The notes beneath the pieces were generated by a model, which searched no databases, was not told where the DNA came from, and saw only the letters and a program-made list of their open reading frames with translations. Below, piece by piece: positions 35,471 to 46,600 of a stretch of DNA of 64,000 nucleotides (the first letter of the stretch is position 1; each line of letters starts with the position of its first letter). The DNA comes from Saturnia japonica. Lineage: Eukaryota; Arthropoda; Insecta; Lepidoptera; Saturniidae. Position numbers and translations under genes: made by a program. Location of the stretch: contig CM065304.1 in assembly GCA_033032175.1 (NCBI GenBank), positions 15,190,001-15,254,000 on the forward strand. The letters run 5' to 3'.

Positions 35471-36459
35471 AAGTTGTAACGTAGTCTTGAAGGTATGAAG
35501 GAGATCTACGTTCTCTAGTCGAACGGCGTACTTGAATATCCTCATCAATTACATTAGAAGATGGATCTTCGTCAGCGGTCTGAGTTCTCTCAGAGTCTGG
35601 AGTTAAGTACTCATCATCAGATGGAATCTCTTCAGTCACTGGTATTGGTGCCAGACGTCTGTTAGAGACGGTTGTGTCGCGCCCCTCCGGTAATCTGACA
35701 TAAGAATAATGAGGGTTGCTTTGTAGAAGCTCTACTTCTTCAACCGCTGGATGATATTTTGAGTTCCTTACGTTTTTCTTCATATATATAGGTCCCGGAG
35801 ATAGTAACCAAGTTGGCATTGATTGACCGTTTCCAGATCGGCGGGGGTGGTTGAACATCCTCTCATGTGGAGTGACGTTTATTCCGGTGGACAACAGAGA
35901 TCTTATTGAGTGAAGTGCAATCGGTATTGCCTTTTCCCATTCGGCGATATCTCGTTTTGTAGAGCGGAGATGTAGCTGGATAGTCCGCCATAATGTTCCG
36001 TTAAGACGTTCTACTAAGCCATTTCCACGGGGGTTATAAGGAGTCGTCCGACTACAGGCTATGCCTAGAGATGTGAAAAACTTCTTCAATTCATCAGATA
36101 AGAACGATGAGCCTCTATCGGAGTGTATGTAGGCCGGAGTTCCGAATAAGGAGAAAAGTTCTCGAAGACATTTTTCCACAGTTTCAGATGTCATGTCTTT
36201 GCAAGCAAAGACTATACTCGTCAATTATGGTCAAAATGTATCGGTTAGAAGTATTGGATGGAAGCGGTCCTTTAAAATCCATGTTAAGGCGTTCGAAAGG
36301 TGCTGTCGCTTTTATGAGTTGCCCTTCATTTTTTACATATCGCGGTTTTATTTCGGCGCAAACTGGGCATGCCGCAGTCATTCTTTTTACTTCATCAACA
36401 GAATAAGGTAAGTTCTTTGCTCGAATCCAGTATACATCCGTGTGACGCCTGGATGACAT
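35469..36459 (-). pseudogene. gypsy integrase, frameshifted
   Basis: Inserts element DNA into the chromosome. Pieces are LCHPGVTRMY (start of the zinc-binding HHCC domain, in the RT frame), then in another frame AACPVCAEIKP (the CC pair), FERLNMDFKGPL and TIIDEYS, then back in the RT frame YIHSDRGSSF and NPRGNGLVERLNGTL. The core D,D,E residues are therefore all present but spread over two frames, with breaks near 36440 and 36224. The tail RRSTRERRSPSYLQDYV is typical of insect gypsy elements. Confidence 0.88.
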
Positions 36460-38060
36460 AAAGAGTTATGAAGTTTTGTGAGTTTGTTGGAAGTAGTATC
36501 CATTATAAGACAAATTGTAGACAGTGCATCGGCAGCTTGATTTTGTTTTCCTGGGCGATAAATAATGTCATATTTATAACAAGACAGTTCCAAGCGCCAT
36601 CTTTCTATTTTTTCGTTTTTAATTTTGCTTGAATGTTGCTGATCAAACATGAATGAGACCGATCGCTGATCTGTAACAAGTAAAAAATGTCTTCCGATTA
36701 AATAGTGGCACCATTTTCGCAATGCTTCTACAATAGCGCTAGCCTCTTTTTCAATGGAGGGCTGTCGGCGTTCGGAATTATTCAGTGAGCGCGAAAAGAA
36801 TGCGACAGGACGACCTTCTTGTGACAGAGTTGCAGCAATAGCATACTCGGAAGCATCAGTTTCAACAGAGAATACTTGTTTATCATAAATAGCTGCGAGA
36901 GCTGATTCTGCGATGTCAGACTTGAGATTGGTGAAGCAGTTTATTGAGTCTTTTGATAGCGGAAAAGATGCTTCCACTAACGGTCTGATCTTAGCGGAAA
37001 AATTGACGATCCACTTTGAATAGTGAGCAAACAAACCTAGCGCTCTTTTCAAGGACGCTGTATCTGATGGAACCGGTAGATTTATGAGTGGATACAATCT
37101 GGATTTATCCGGTTTCATTATGTTTTTGTGAATAGTGTAGCCCAGAAGATTGATAGATTCCGTTCCAAATACACATTTTTGCGTATTCAACGTGAGTTGA
37201 TATTTTTTAGCAGCTGCCATGAATCTGCGTAAATTAGTTTCGTGATCTTGTCTGTCCTTCCCACAGATCGTTACATCATCAATGTAAGCATAGGTTCCTT
37301 TTAACTTTTCAGCGTTTATGATGAATTGAAGAGTTCTTTGAAATGCGGCAACTCCATTTGTTATTCCAAAATGTATTCTAGTAAATTGGTAAAGATTTCC
37401 GCAAGCTTCAAATGCTGTATAGATTTTTTCTTTGGAAAGGATTTTCACTTGATGGTAAGCACTCTTGAGGTCTATCTGACTAAAATAGCTATATTTGGCG
37501 ACTTGAGTGACAATTGAATCGATGCTTGGTAAAGGATAGCCATCTAACTCCGTATATTTATTTATGGTCTGTGAGTAATCAATTACAAAGCGTTTCCTGT
37601 GACTGCCTCCTCCAGCAACCAGAACTTGTGCTCTCCAGAGTGACACACTGGGCTCAATGACATTGTCTTTTAAAAGGTTAGATATTTCATTTGATATGAA
37701 AAGCTGATCTTCTTCGGAGTGGCGTCGAGATCGGATAGCGATTGGTTTGATATTAGGCGATAAATTAGTAAAAACCGACGCTAGTGGAATAGAAGCTTCA
37801 AGCACAGTGCAGATTTTCAGTGGTTCTTTGTCACCACCAAACTGGAGTTCAAGAGACAAATGATTCTTGAGAAGGTCGTGGCCTATAATAATGTCTGCGC
37901 AGAGATCATCTACGATAAGCAATGGTTGGTGTTTGTAAACGTGGTGATTGATTTGTATAGTGGCATAGCATAGTCCATTTACATATGAGATATGGTTAAG
38001 AGAAGCAAGAGTTACAGCTTGGTTACTAGGCTTTCTTTTCAGTTTTATGGTTTTTGCCAA
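36387..38060 (-). CDS. gypsy pol: reverse transcriptase and RNase H
   Basis: A 557-codon open frame (its first codon at 38060 is TTG, so it is probably reached by frameshift from gag). It begins in the C-terminal part of protease (ADIIIGHDLLK near residue 55). RT follows: FVIDYSQTINK, YFSQIDLKSAYHQV (first catalytic D), FGITNGVAAFQR, and the catalytic YIDD box in GTYAYIDDVTICG. RNase H follows: VETDASEYAIAATL, IEKEASAIVEALRKW, LVTDQRSVSFM, and RPGKQNQAADALS. All catalytic acids that I can identify are present. The D-T/S-G of protease is not visible in either frame at the gag-pol junction, which looks like a small deletion. Confidence 0.92.
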   Translation of the reverse strand: MAKTIKLKRKPSNQAVTLASLNHISYVNGLCYATIQINHHVYKHQPLLIVDDLCADIIIGHDLLKNHLSLELQFGGDKEPLKICTVLEASIPLASVFTNLSPNIKPIAIRSRRHSEEDQLFISNEISNLLKDNVIEPSVSLWRAQVLVAGGGSHRKRFVIDYSQTINKYTELDGYPLPSIDSIVTQVAKYSYFSQIDLKSAYHQVKILSKEKIYTAFEACGNLYQFTRIHFGITNGVAAFQRTLQFIINAEKLKGTYAYIDDVTICGKDRQDHETNLRRFMAAAKKYQLTLNTQKCVFGTESINLLGYTIHKNIMKPDKSRLYPLINLPVPSDTASLKRALGLFAHYSKWIVNFSAKIRPLVEASFPLSKDSINCFTNLKSDIAESALAAIYDKQVFSVETDASEYAIAATLSQEGRPVAFFSRSLNNSERRQPSIEKEASAIVEALRKWCHYLIGRHFLLVTDQRSVSFMFDQQHSSKIKNEKIERWRLELSCYKYDIIYRPGKQNQAADALSTICLIMDTTSNKLTKLHNSLCHPGVTRMYTGFEQRTYLILLMK

Positions 38061-38743
38061 TTTGTTATCGATGTTTGTGCTCGATGATTGTTAACAGTAA
38101 CAGGTATAGTTGCCTTACATAAACTTGAAGGAGAAGCGGCTGAAATTGCTGATGATAAGCCTGAGTTGTGAGAGTTATTCTCTGTAGTAGCAGCAACGTT
38201 TGCTTCTTTGGTTTGAACAGAACGACAAACTTTTGCAAAATGGCCTCTCTTTGAGCAAAGTTGACAATCTACATTATATGCAGGGCATTTAATCCTTCGA
38301 TGAATATTTCCTCCACAAAAGAAACATCTTCTACGGTTATTTTGTGAACTAGTGGCTGACAATGTTGGTAGCTGTGATCTCTCTAAAGTTACTGCTTCTG
38401 TAACAGCATTGAAAGAAGCAGGACCTGCGTTGGTCTCTATTACATGAGAAGTGTTTTCTGCACTTTCGAGGGAAATCGCTAAATTTAGCGTGTCCTCTAA
38501 AGTCATTGTATTTTTCTCTAGGAGTTGTTCTCGAATATTTTTAGAGTTAAGCCCTGCGATGAGTGCTTCACAAATTGTTTCATCTTGATGTTCCTTGGCT
38601 GTTACTGCTTTAAAATGACAGTCATGAGCGAGTAAGGTAAGGGCTCTCGAATATTCTGCTATCGATTCTCCTAGTTGCTGTTTTCTAGAGGTCAAGTGAT
38701 GGCGGGCCAAAGTGATGTTTCTCTTAATTATATATCTCTCCAT
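38045..38743 (-). pseudogene. gypsy gag, C-terminal part with two zinc knuckles
   Basis: Structural protein. After TLARHHLTSRKQQLGESIAE, common in gypsy gag, come two CCHC-type knuckles: CFFCGGNIHRRIKC and CQLCSKRGHFAKVC. The apparent ATG at 38743 lies in captured copia sequence (MERYI), so it is not the native start. It overlaps pol by 16 bases in a different frame. Confidence 0.85.
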
Positions 38744-38975
38744 ATTATTATCAAGAATATATTTGTGGAGTTGTCATTCCAAAGCAAGTCTTCTGCCCAT
38801 GCCTTTTCTTCATAGGCTGCTGAAAGACCATCCCAAGGCTCCTTAGCAGACTTTGCTTTTCTAACATACGTAATAGCTGGACCGTCCAAAGTAAGACAAA
38901 TTTTCGATAGAGCTTTTCTATCATTGGAATTCCTAACTGACTTTAGTGTGGTATCTATTTATATATAAATATATA
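38744..38975 (-). repeat. copia gag fragment captured inside gypsy gag
   Basis: On the minus strand this segment matches 40012-40252 of the neighbouring copia element (for example AATTCCAATGATAGAAAAGC) over about 200 bases with a few substitutions and small gaps. The gypsy gag frame stops at its entry (YKYI then stop) and resumes at its exit (MERYI then IKRNITLARHH). An AT filler of about 25 bases (TATAGTATATATTTATATA) lies at one junction. Confidence 0.8.
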
Positions 38976-39290
38976 CTATATATATTTATACGTAGATCTC
39001 CTTTTCTCGTAATTATTTTCCAGTATTTTTATAGCAGTACTATATTCGCCACACTCACGTATGAAATTAAATATAGTTGGTGATATATGGTTTACGAGAA
39101 TCTTATATTTAAATATTTCAGTAGCATGAGGAGCCTCCTCAGACAAAAAGTTTTCGAAAGAATACCGCCAATGAGTCCATTTTAAGTCTGAAGTAGCAGT
39201 AGCAGGCTCCACATCGAGGCGTTCAGGGCGTAAGTAGCGTGATATACTCGAAGACGGCGAGGCCGGAACTTTTGATTCTTCTTCGTACAT
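38976..39290 (-). pseudogene. gypsy gag, N-terminal part
   Basis: ATG at 39290 (MYEEESKVPASPSSSISRYL). Contains LKWTHWRYSFENFLSEEA and IKILENNYEKRRSTYKYI, as in gypsy capsid proteins. It ends at a stop created by the captured segment. Confidence 0.82.
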
Positions 39291-39314
39291 GACGCAATGT
39301 TTATTTTCGAAAAA

Positions 39315-39385
39315 TTTAATGTTGAATAAATTGATGCATAATAAATACGATATAACTGAGAACTTTAGCTTTATTCAACATTAAA
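39315..39385 (-). other. self-priming type inverted repeat at gypsy LTR/internal border
   Basis: TTTAATGTTGAATAAA at 39315-39330, one base inside the 5' LTR, is the perfect 16-nt reverse complement of TTTATTCAACATTAAA at 39370-39385 within the LTR. In Tf1-type elements the primer site next to the LTR pairs with the 5' end of the element's own RNA. Here the paired LTR arm would mark the start of R, and it includes AATAAA. Confidence 0.6.
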
Positions 39386-39486
39386 ATGGCACGTATTAAA
39401 ATCAAAACATGACAGATAAAATCTAGTGACAACGTTTGTCAGTTATACATAAATAAGTCTATGGTTAAACTAAGAAGTTCACATCA
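39332..39486 (-). repeat. gypsy 5' LTR
   Basis: 155 bp, one visible base different from the other LTR (AAAATCAAAACATG here, AAAATCTAAACATG there). Confidence 0.93.
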
Positions 39487-39853
39487 ATTACTTACTTCAA
39501 TTAAAACTATCTAATCGTGTTGGCAATTTTAATACATAAATAACTATGAAGGAAAGAGCACATCTCTATACCTAATACTCGTGTTACCTAGGAACGACTC
39601 GGTCGCTACGACAACGCAATTATAAAAACTAATTATTAACTCTGATATATAATGTAACTCCATCAGTAACTATAAATTATATTATTAATACATTAACTAA
39701 CCATAAAACATATTTAATTTAATATTTTCAATAAAATTCAAGAAATCGTTATCAGCACGAGGTGAAATACATGTTTTAATTAAGAAATAGTATTATTGAA
39801 GTCGGTGGTTGTGTATTTTTGGTGTAGGAAAAATAAAAGGATTTCCTAATACC
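39487..39853 (+). other. flank and possible copia leader
   Basis: AT-rich DNA between the gypsy target duplication and the first copia codons. TTATCAGCACGAGGTG near 39749 resembles the start of an internal copia leader. No copia LTR pair could be recognised. Confidence 0.35.
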
Positions 39854-41970
39854 ATGGAAGCAGCTGGTGATGGGGCTGGACGCGTACACCGTGGTTCAGG
39901 TTTACCATCAATGATACTTTCAAGTAAGAAAGATTATTATTCATCATAGAAGTTTAAAATGCAAATGTATTCGATTCACAAAGTTCTTTGGCTAACGATA
40001 GTTAGTTACGAAGAAGGAGATACCACACTAGTCAGTTAGGAATTCCAATGATAGAAAAGCTCTATCGAAAATTTGTCTTACTTTGGACGGTCCAGCTATT
40101 ACGTATGTTAGAAAAGCAAAGTCAGCTAAGGAGCCTTGGGATGGTCTTTCAGCAGCCTATAAAGAAAAGGACATGGGCAGAAGACTTGCTTTGGAATGAC
40201 AACTCTACAAATATATTCTTGATAATTTTGATAATAATATGGAGAGATATATAAATGCTGTACTAGGTACCTTTCAGAATATTGCAGATATCGGAAAGGA
40301 GATTGAAGTCGCAAGTGTAGTTGCGATTCTTCTAGGTGGCTTGGGACCACGATATGATATTTAGTGATGGCCTTGGAAAATTCAAATGTAATAATTACAA
40401 GTGAACTGGTAAGAGGTAAATTACTGAATAATTTTTTAAGAATAGAATACGAACCGAGTACATCGTCGTTGAGAACTATTAAAAAGGGTAATGCTGCAAA
40501 TTGTATAACTTTTCAAAACCTTTTAAAACAATTACGCACAAGAAAACAACTTCTGTACTGGAACATGTGCATTCTGATATGTGTGGACCAATATCAGAAA
40601 CATCCTTTCATGGAAACAAATAAGTTGTTTTATTCATTGACGATTTCCCGCGAAGAATTTTTGCCTTTCTTATTCAGTCTTTTGTAGAAACACAAACAGG
40701 AGCAAAAATAAGGATCTTAAGAACGGACAACAGGACTGAATAAGTAATTAACGGTATCACAGAATACTTAAAATCATGAGGTATTGAACATCAGACTACT
40801 GTTCCATATAGTCCTCAACAGAACGGAGTTGTGGAGCGGACAACCCGGTAGATAGTAGAGAGAGCTCGCTCGATGTTAGCAGAAAGTTCATTGCCAAAGG
40901 CTTATTGGCAAGATGCAATTGAAACTGCTGTTTATTTGAACAGGAGTCCTCATGTGGCTTTGAAAACACAAATTCCGATAGAGAAGTAGACCAGGAATAA
41001 GCCTGATCTTTCTCACTTGCGAGTGTTTGGTTGTCGAACACTAATTCAGGTACCTTCTTGTCAGAGTAAAAAGCTAGATGCGAAAGCTGCTCAATATGTT
41101 TTCGTGGGGTACAACCCAGATCCAAATACTTAATTCTTCAGAGATGCTGAGTATCCAAGAAGACTGATAAAGTGAAGAGATGTTACATTTTTTGAAGATT
41201 GTTTTACAGATCCCAAGAAAATCGATGTTAAAGTTACTGAGAAAGTCAAAACATGCCCAAATGTACCATCATTGCTATCAACTGATACCTATGAAAACCA
41301 CTAGACGAAGCACCTACTACAGAGCATGAACCTGACTATTTCTGTGATGCGATTGATGAAATTGCTACTGGAGTTCCAGAGGAACAAATTTTACATACTA
41401 GTGGTGAGCAATCTTAAGTGTTAGTGACTGTAGATATCCACTTCGAAATAGAATGCTCAATATAAAAATAATGTAGTCAATGAAGAAGAACCTACTTCAT
41501 ATGGTGAAGGTATTCATTCAGAGCAGTGCGATTACTGGATAAAAGCCATGAATAGTGAATATCAGAGTCTAATTAATAATAGAATTTGGGTTCTTATGGA
41601 AAAACCAGATAAAAAATGTATTCCATGTAAATGGGTATATAAGATTAAGAAAAATGAACACAGAGATTCATTGAAGAACAAGACGAGATTAGTAGGTAGC
41701 TAAAGGATTCACTCAAGTAGGAGTGAATTACGATGAAACTTTCTTTCCTATGGTTCGGCAGTCGTCTTTACGAAGAAGTATACATGTGTCAACCTCAAGG
41801 ATTTGTAACCGAAGAAGGGAAGGTAAGCTTATTAAAGAAGTCTCTTTATGGACTTTATGGCAAGCTTCTCGAGCATGGTATTCAAAACTTGATACTACTT
41901 TGTCTTCTTTGGGTTTTAGTCGAACTTCTTCGGAACCTTTTGTGTATACTAAACTTTTTGATTTGGTGTA
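39854..41970 (+). pseudogene. Ty1/copia retrotransposon polyprotein, decayed
   Basis: ATG at 39854 opens MEAAGDGAGRVHRGSG, then broken gag (LTLDGPAITYVRKAKSAKEP near 40090; VVAILLGGLGPRYD near 40335), integrase (EHVHSDMCGP near 40565; YSPQQNGVVERTT near 40810; KAYWQDAIETAVYLNRSPH near 40900; YVFVGYNPD near 41100) and the start of RT (KCIPCKWVYKIKKNEHRD near 41610). Integrase precedes RT, as in copia. After YDETFFPMVR (41725) the frame jumps to a later RT segment, so roughly 60 codons are deleted. The RNase H is absent. Many stops and frame changes. Confidence 0.85.
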
Positions 41971-42131
41971 AGTTGATGACAGTTAGCATAGATAGGCAAT
42001 AGGTGGAACAAAACGAGAGCAAAAACGGAATACGACAGTATTATCTTGTTGATTATTTTCTTTGTTATACGAGTTACATCCAGTTATTATAGTACACGTA
42101 ACTATAATTAAACACGTCTACTAAATATTAA

Positions 42132-42972
42132 AGACCGCTGCATACGTAACGTGTTTTATAACCCGACCGGAATGGAACGACAATTTTTAGAAACGTGTCA
42201 TAGAAAATGTATATCAAAGAGCATACGTTAAGGGTGCACGAACGGGACGGCGACGTGGGACCAAAGGGACAGGAAAAAATATTGTTGGTGACGATGTTTA
42301 ACACGTCCAGCCCCGCACACGCCACGTCCCGTCCGTGGTTCCGCTGCGTATACAGTCGCCCCGGTCGCTTCTGCACAGAGTAACAGGGAGAGTAGATGCA
42401 CCAGGTTCTTGGTACAAATACGGTACCAAGTTTCAGGGTCTTGTACCACGTACCATATAAGCGTTATTTTGGTACGCAATAACACCAACATTCAATATCA
42501 ATCAAGGCCACTGTTGTTTTCTTGGTGTTTAGGTCCACGGCGATAAGCTAAAAAAAAGTTCAAAAGGTTCAGGAGGAACAGGTACTGAAGGGGATGGACG
42601 ACGCGATGGCACTAAGCCCGTGGTATATGATATCTGCTTGAGGGTACCGGCGTATTTTTCAGTATCCAAGTTTTAGTGACACCTGTACCAGGATCATTGA
42701 CCCAGTGGTGACGTGCGCGCCATGTATGATTTACAGGCGACCTCATTTTCTTCTTACGGCCGTAACTTGTTCATCGTCTACCTAAATCAATACCAATAGC
42801 AATTAATGCCAATTCTTCAAACAAAAACCATCTTTTCTGGTTCATAGCACCAACACTTAGTTTTGCGTCACTGACACGGTGCGTATGCATTAAACACCCG
42901 TCCGTGTTTTCATAACACCACGTTCCGTCTCCGCCCCGTCCACGTCTAACGCCGTCCCGTATGCAGCGACCT
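42132..42972. mobile_element. TTAA-flanked MITE
   Basis: 841 bp with ends AGACCGCTGCATACG and, reversed, AGGTCGCTGCATACG, each bordered by TTAA (42128-42131 and 42973-42976). Subterminal parts are GC-rich with CGTCC/ACGT-type repeats on both arms. No transposase. TTAA target sites are typical of piggyBac-like elements, but the ends do not start CCC, so the family is open. Confidence 0.7.
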
Positions 42973-43229
42973 TTAATAATTACTACTTATCAGATTTTGA
43001 AAAAAAAAAGCGGGATTCGTTTTGATAACGATTTACGTAGGCCGATAACATAAGGAAATGGATTCGTATCCCTATCTCGTTCTAACACAAGCGTGTACTA
43101 TGCTCTTTCTCTTTCGAGTTGCCGATCTATATAATTATATCTATGGTTTATTTCTTAAAACGAATATGGCCTGCATTGTGTTTATTATGAAAGAAAATAT
43201 CATTTTTGATTATTTTCTGGGTAGCCATA

Positions 43230-43440
43230 TTGTTGTATCATTTATTAACTTCTCTTTTTATGGCATAGTAGGTGTAAGTTTGGCCTCGATCTCACCTGAT
43301 GATAAGTAAAGATGATAAGACCATGGATCACGCGTCCTATCATATGCCTATTCACTTTTTGCTTGAAGACTCCCAACTCACGGATAGGCGACGACACAGA
43401 CTTCGGAAGTAAGTTGTAGTAAAACACAAAATGGAATCAC
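43230..43440 (-). repeat. LINE 3' end fragment
   Basis: The minus strand reads LLPKSVSSPIRELGVFKQKV, then NRHMIGRV and the downstream tail with TCATCAGGTGAGATCGAGGC. This is the last part of a LINE polymerase and its 3' tail, a type common in Lepidoptera. Confidence 0.55.
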
Positions 43441-43549
43441 ATTTATATTAAATAATCAAACAAGTGAAAGAAATTTAAACCCGTAAATAAACCCTGAAAT
43501 ATTGACGATAATATCGACAATGCTGAACTTTGGGTAATTACATTTTAAA

Positions 43550-43699
43550 TCATTTTTTTCCAGCATCATATCCAGTGAGGATGGTCCGCAACGCCTTTTT
43601 TAATTCCTCATTGTATTCTGGTTCATATTTTGCGAGATCATGTCTGCAGTACGGGCATGTGTATGAGCCGGTCAACTTAAAGGCTTGTTTAATGCATGT
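43550..43699 (-). CDS. UHRF1: UHRF1 last exon: RING second half
   Basis: Acceptor TTTCAG. Encodes [20 protein letters not shown], completing the C3HC4 ring, and ends [16 protein letters not shown]. Confidence 0.93.
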   Translation of the reverse strand, partial: TCIKQAFKLTGSYTCPYCRHDLAKYEPEYNEELKKALRTILTGYDAGKK

Positions 43700-46600
43700 C
43701 TGAAAGAAAATTAAACGAACAAGTTGCTAGATTACTCAATGCATATATATACGCATGTTTCTTCCTTTCTCTCAGAAGGTAGGAACATGAATATATGATG
43801 TATAGTTAATTAGATCGAATTTTACGGATAGGGGATTAGTTAGATCGCGACTTATTTGCATTCGTGACAACTGCCCAAGCCGAGGTCCGGCTACTTTAGC
43901 ACCCTTGCGCAAGTTGTCCTTACTTTGCGCTCGACCTCAAGTCCGGTGAAGCTGTCAAAGACCTAATGGTTCCAGAGCCCGTATGCAAACAGCATAGTTA
44001 GAAAAAAAAATTACGTTTGCGATAAAACGATTTAAATCGTTCGGCCGATGAAAGGACGCCTGTGACATCAGACGACTGTTGTTTACATTTAGTTTATAAC
44101 CTATATAGTAGATTTATAAACTTACTACTTAGTTATATTAGGTTGAAACTGCGAACATAACGTCGGAAACAAATTATTCGTTAAAAATTCACAATTTGCA
44201 AGTCCTAGAATCATGATTTTAATTATTTAATATTAATAACATACAAAATTCTAAATTATTAGACCCCGGCGATAGTATTCAATATCATTAGATTGATTAT
44301 AGACGTAACGATTCCAAAAACTATCCACCCAGGGATATATACATACATGAATATTGTAAAAATATTTACCATACAAAAGTTGTGCAAACAGGGCGTAGTT
44401 ACAGGGTTGGCTACCACGTCTTGACATATGATGCACATAAACATTTCAGTCACAAACTCCACAAATTTCTGTACAACAAAAAATTGAGTTAAATCTCGGA
44501 AATGCCAGTTCGACTAAAAATAATTATACATAGGTATAAGTGATATAAGCATAAATATTTTACTAGAATAACATATTTCCTAACGAAATATTTCGTTTCA
44601 GAGTAAATAATTAATTTACTCTCATTGCTCTTAAAAATTACATACCTGTATTTCCCGAAGGGTTATGCAGAGGTGTACTAATATACACCCACAGTTCGTC
44701 GAGTATGTTTTTAGGTCCCATGTAATAGGGCAGTAGTAGCCCATTGCCATTAATCAGGCACGAAACCAAACTCCGAGCTTCTACTGAGAATTTCATAGGA
44801 AAAACCCAATAAAACTTTGCTCGATCTGGGATTCGAACCCAGGACCTCGCTCATAGCAGTCGCGCTTACGAACACAAGGCTAACGAGGCAGTTCTTAAAA
44901 ATTAAAACCAGATTTGCTAACCCTGAATGACCAGTCTCTCACCATACCATGGTATGTGGTAAATAACGTTAGCGATAAAAAATATGTGAACGATACGCTT
45001 CGTTTCAGTTTTATATATTCTATATTAATAGATCTGTAGTTCTGTCTGTACTCTTAATATTTTCCGATAGACACACATAAATAAATAAATATAAATTAAA
45101 GTGTAAGTTAGTCTCACCATCTTTCCGCTTGATTCGCAAATAGCGAGACACTCGCTCCAGATCTTATTATTTACCATATCAGCCTCAATAGCCTCTTTCT
45201 CTTCAGTGCTGAGGGAAGTTACCAAGCTTTTCGATTTCTTTGGGCTAGGCATTGTTTTTGTTTTACCGTCTCTTTTTGTTATCGTCGCTGAAATAGACAG
45301 AAAAAATACAAGGAGTTCGATATAAAGAGATCTATCTGTCAATCTATACTATTAAATTTTAAAAAGGTAAATTTTGTTTATAAAGGTTAAATAATCTCTG
45401 AAACTACTAAACCGATGCAGGGAGTACTGTCAAAGAAAAAATATACGTTCTCCCTGAATGACATATTATATATTTTATTGATATTAATTTTGATATTATA
45501 ATTAACGCCAAAATTGCTAGCGGTTACTAGTAATATATATAATCTATACCCTTGTCTCTGAGTCTATACTAATGTTATAAAGCTGAAGAAATTGGTGGTT
45601 TGAACGTGCTAATCTCTGGAAATACTAGTTAGATTTCAATATTTTTTTCTGCATTTTATAGACTATTTATTTATTTATCTTCAGGTTACGACTCTAGGGA
45701 GCAAAGCAGAAACAATGGACGTCAAGAAATCTGTCAAACAGTAAATAAGTGTAAGTAAGTGAGAAAGATAGACTACACGGGTGCGTTGGCGGAATGGCGC
45801 GGCGCGGCGCGGGGCTGAGCGCGCTGCGGTGCGTTGGAGAATTCCTCGCATAAATTTAACACGGGGAAATCCGTAGGGCACAGAACATTTTCATATGTAT
45901 GCTTTAAGAATGTCGTTACTATTTTTTTAGTTTTTATATAGTAAATATTTTCTTAGAGTAGACAATTAGTGTAATGGTGCTAAGTTCGGTTATCTACTGA
46001 ATGCAAGAAAACAGTATATACTCACAACTTCCCTTTTTCTTCCCCTGGATCTCACTCTTTGAGTGAACTTTTCTTTTTTTCACAGGCGGTGCCGTTTCCT
46101 CTTCAGGCTCTGTTGTGTGGTAACTCTCCTGAAGTGGTCGTTTCTTATTTTTCCCTTTCGAGTTTTTCACTTTCTCTTTCATTGCTTTTTTCTCAGCTTC
46201 CGCTTCCAAATATCCATCTGGGTACTGTGAAGTATATTTCATGTTTGCATTCAAAATAAAAGTAGGTACATAAAGCCGACCGCTGTATGCGCGACCATCC
46301 ATTATATATGGGTATAATAATAACAATATCATTATTATAATAGAAACAATGACTCCTACAAAACTTTCAACGGCACAAGTCATATAAATATATTAACCTT
46401 ATCGTCCTGTCTTTAATTAAAATATTTTTTACTGCATTTTTTATTCCCACGGAGTGAATTGACAATCTCTAATGAAATACTTGAAAATAATGTTGTCCCA
46501 TTTATGTTTGTAGTGTTGTGCTACCGTATACTTTACTGTACAAATATTTAAATACTGGATTGAGATTTTTTATTTAATAACTTAAATATTTTGTGTTATT

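Larger units (their letters stand above)
35301..39486 (-). mobile_element. Ty3/gypsy LTR retrotransposon, structurally complete
   Basis: Two 155-bp LTRs (35301-35455 and 39332-39486) differ at one visible base. The 5-bp target duplication ATTAC is at 35296-35300 and 39487-39491. The order on the minus strand is LTR, gag, protease-RT-RNase H, integrase, purine tract, LTR, so integrase follows RNase H as in Ty3/gypsy. Near-identical LTRs suggest a young insertion, yet gag is split by foreign sequence, the protease motif is missing and integrase is frameshifted, so this copy is probably not autonomous. No tRNA-type primer site follows the 5' LTR; see the inverted repeat at 39315-39385. Confidence 0.93.

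Noticed and set aside
44829..44845. GGTTCGAATCCC-like B box, possible tRNA gene
   Set aside because: No cloverleaf can be closed around it and it continues into a SINE body.
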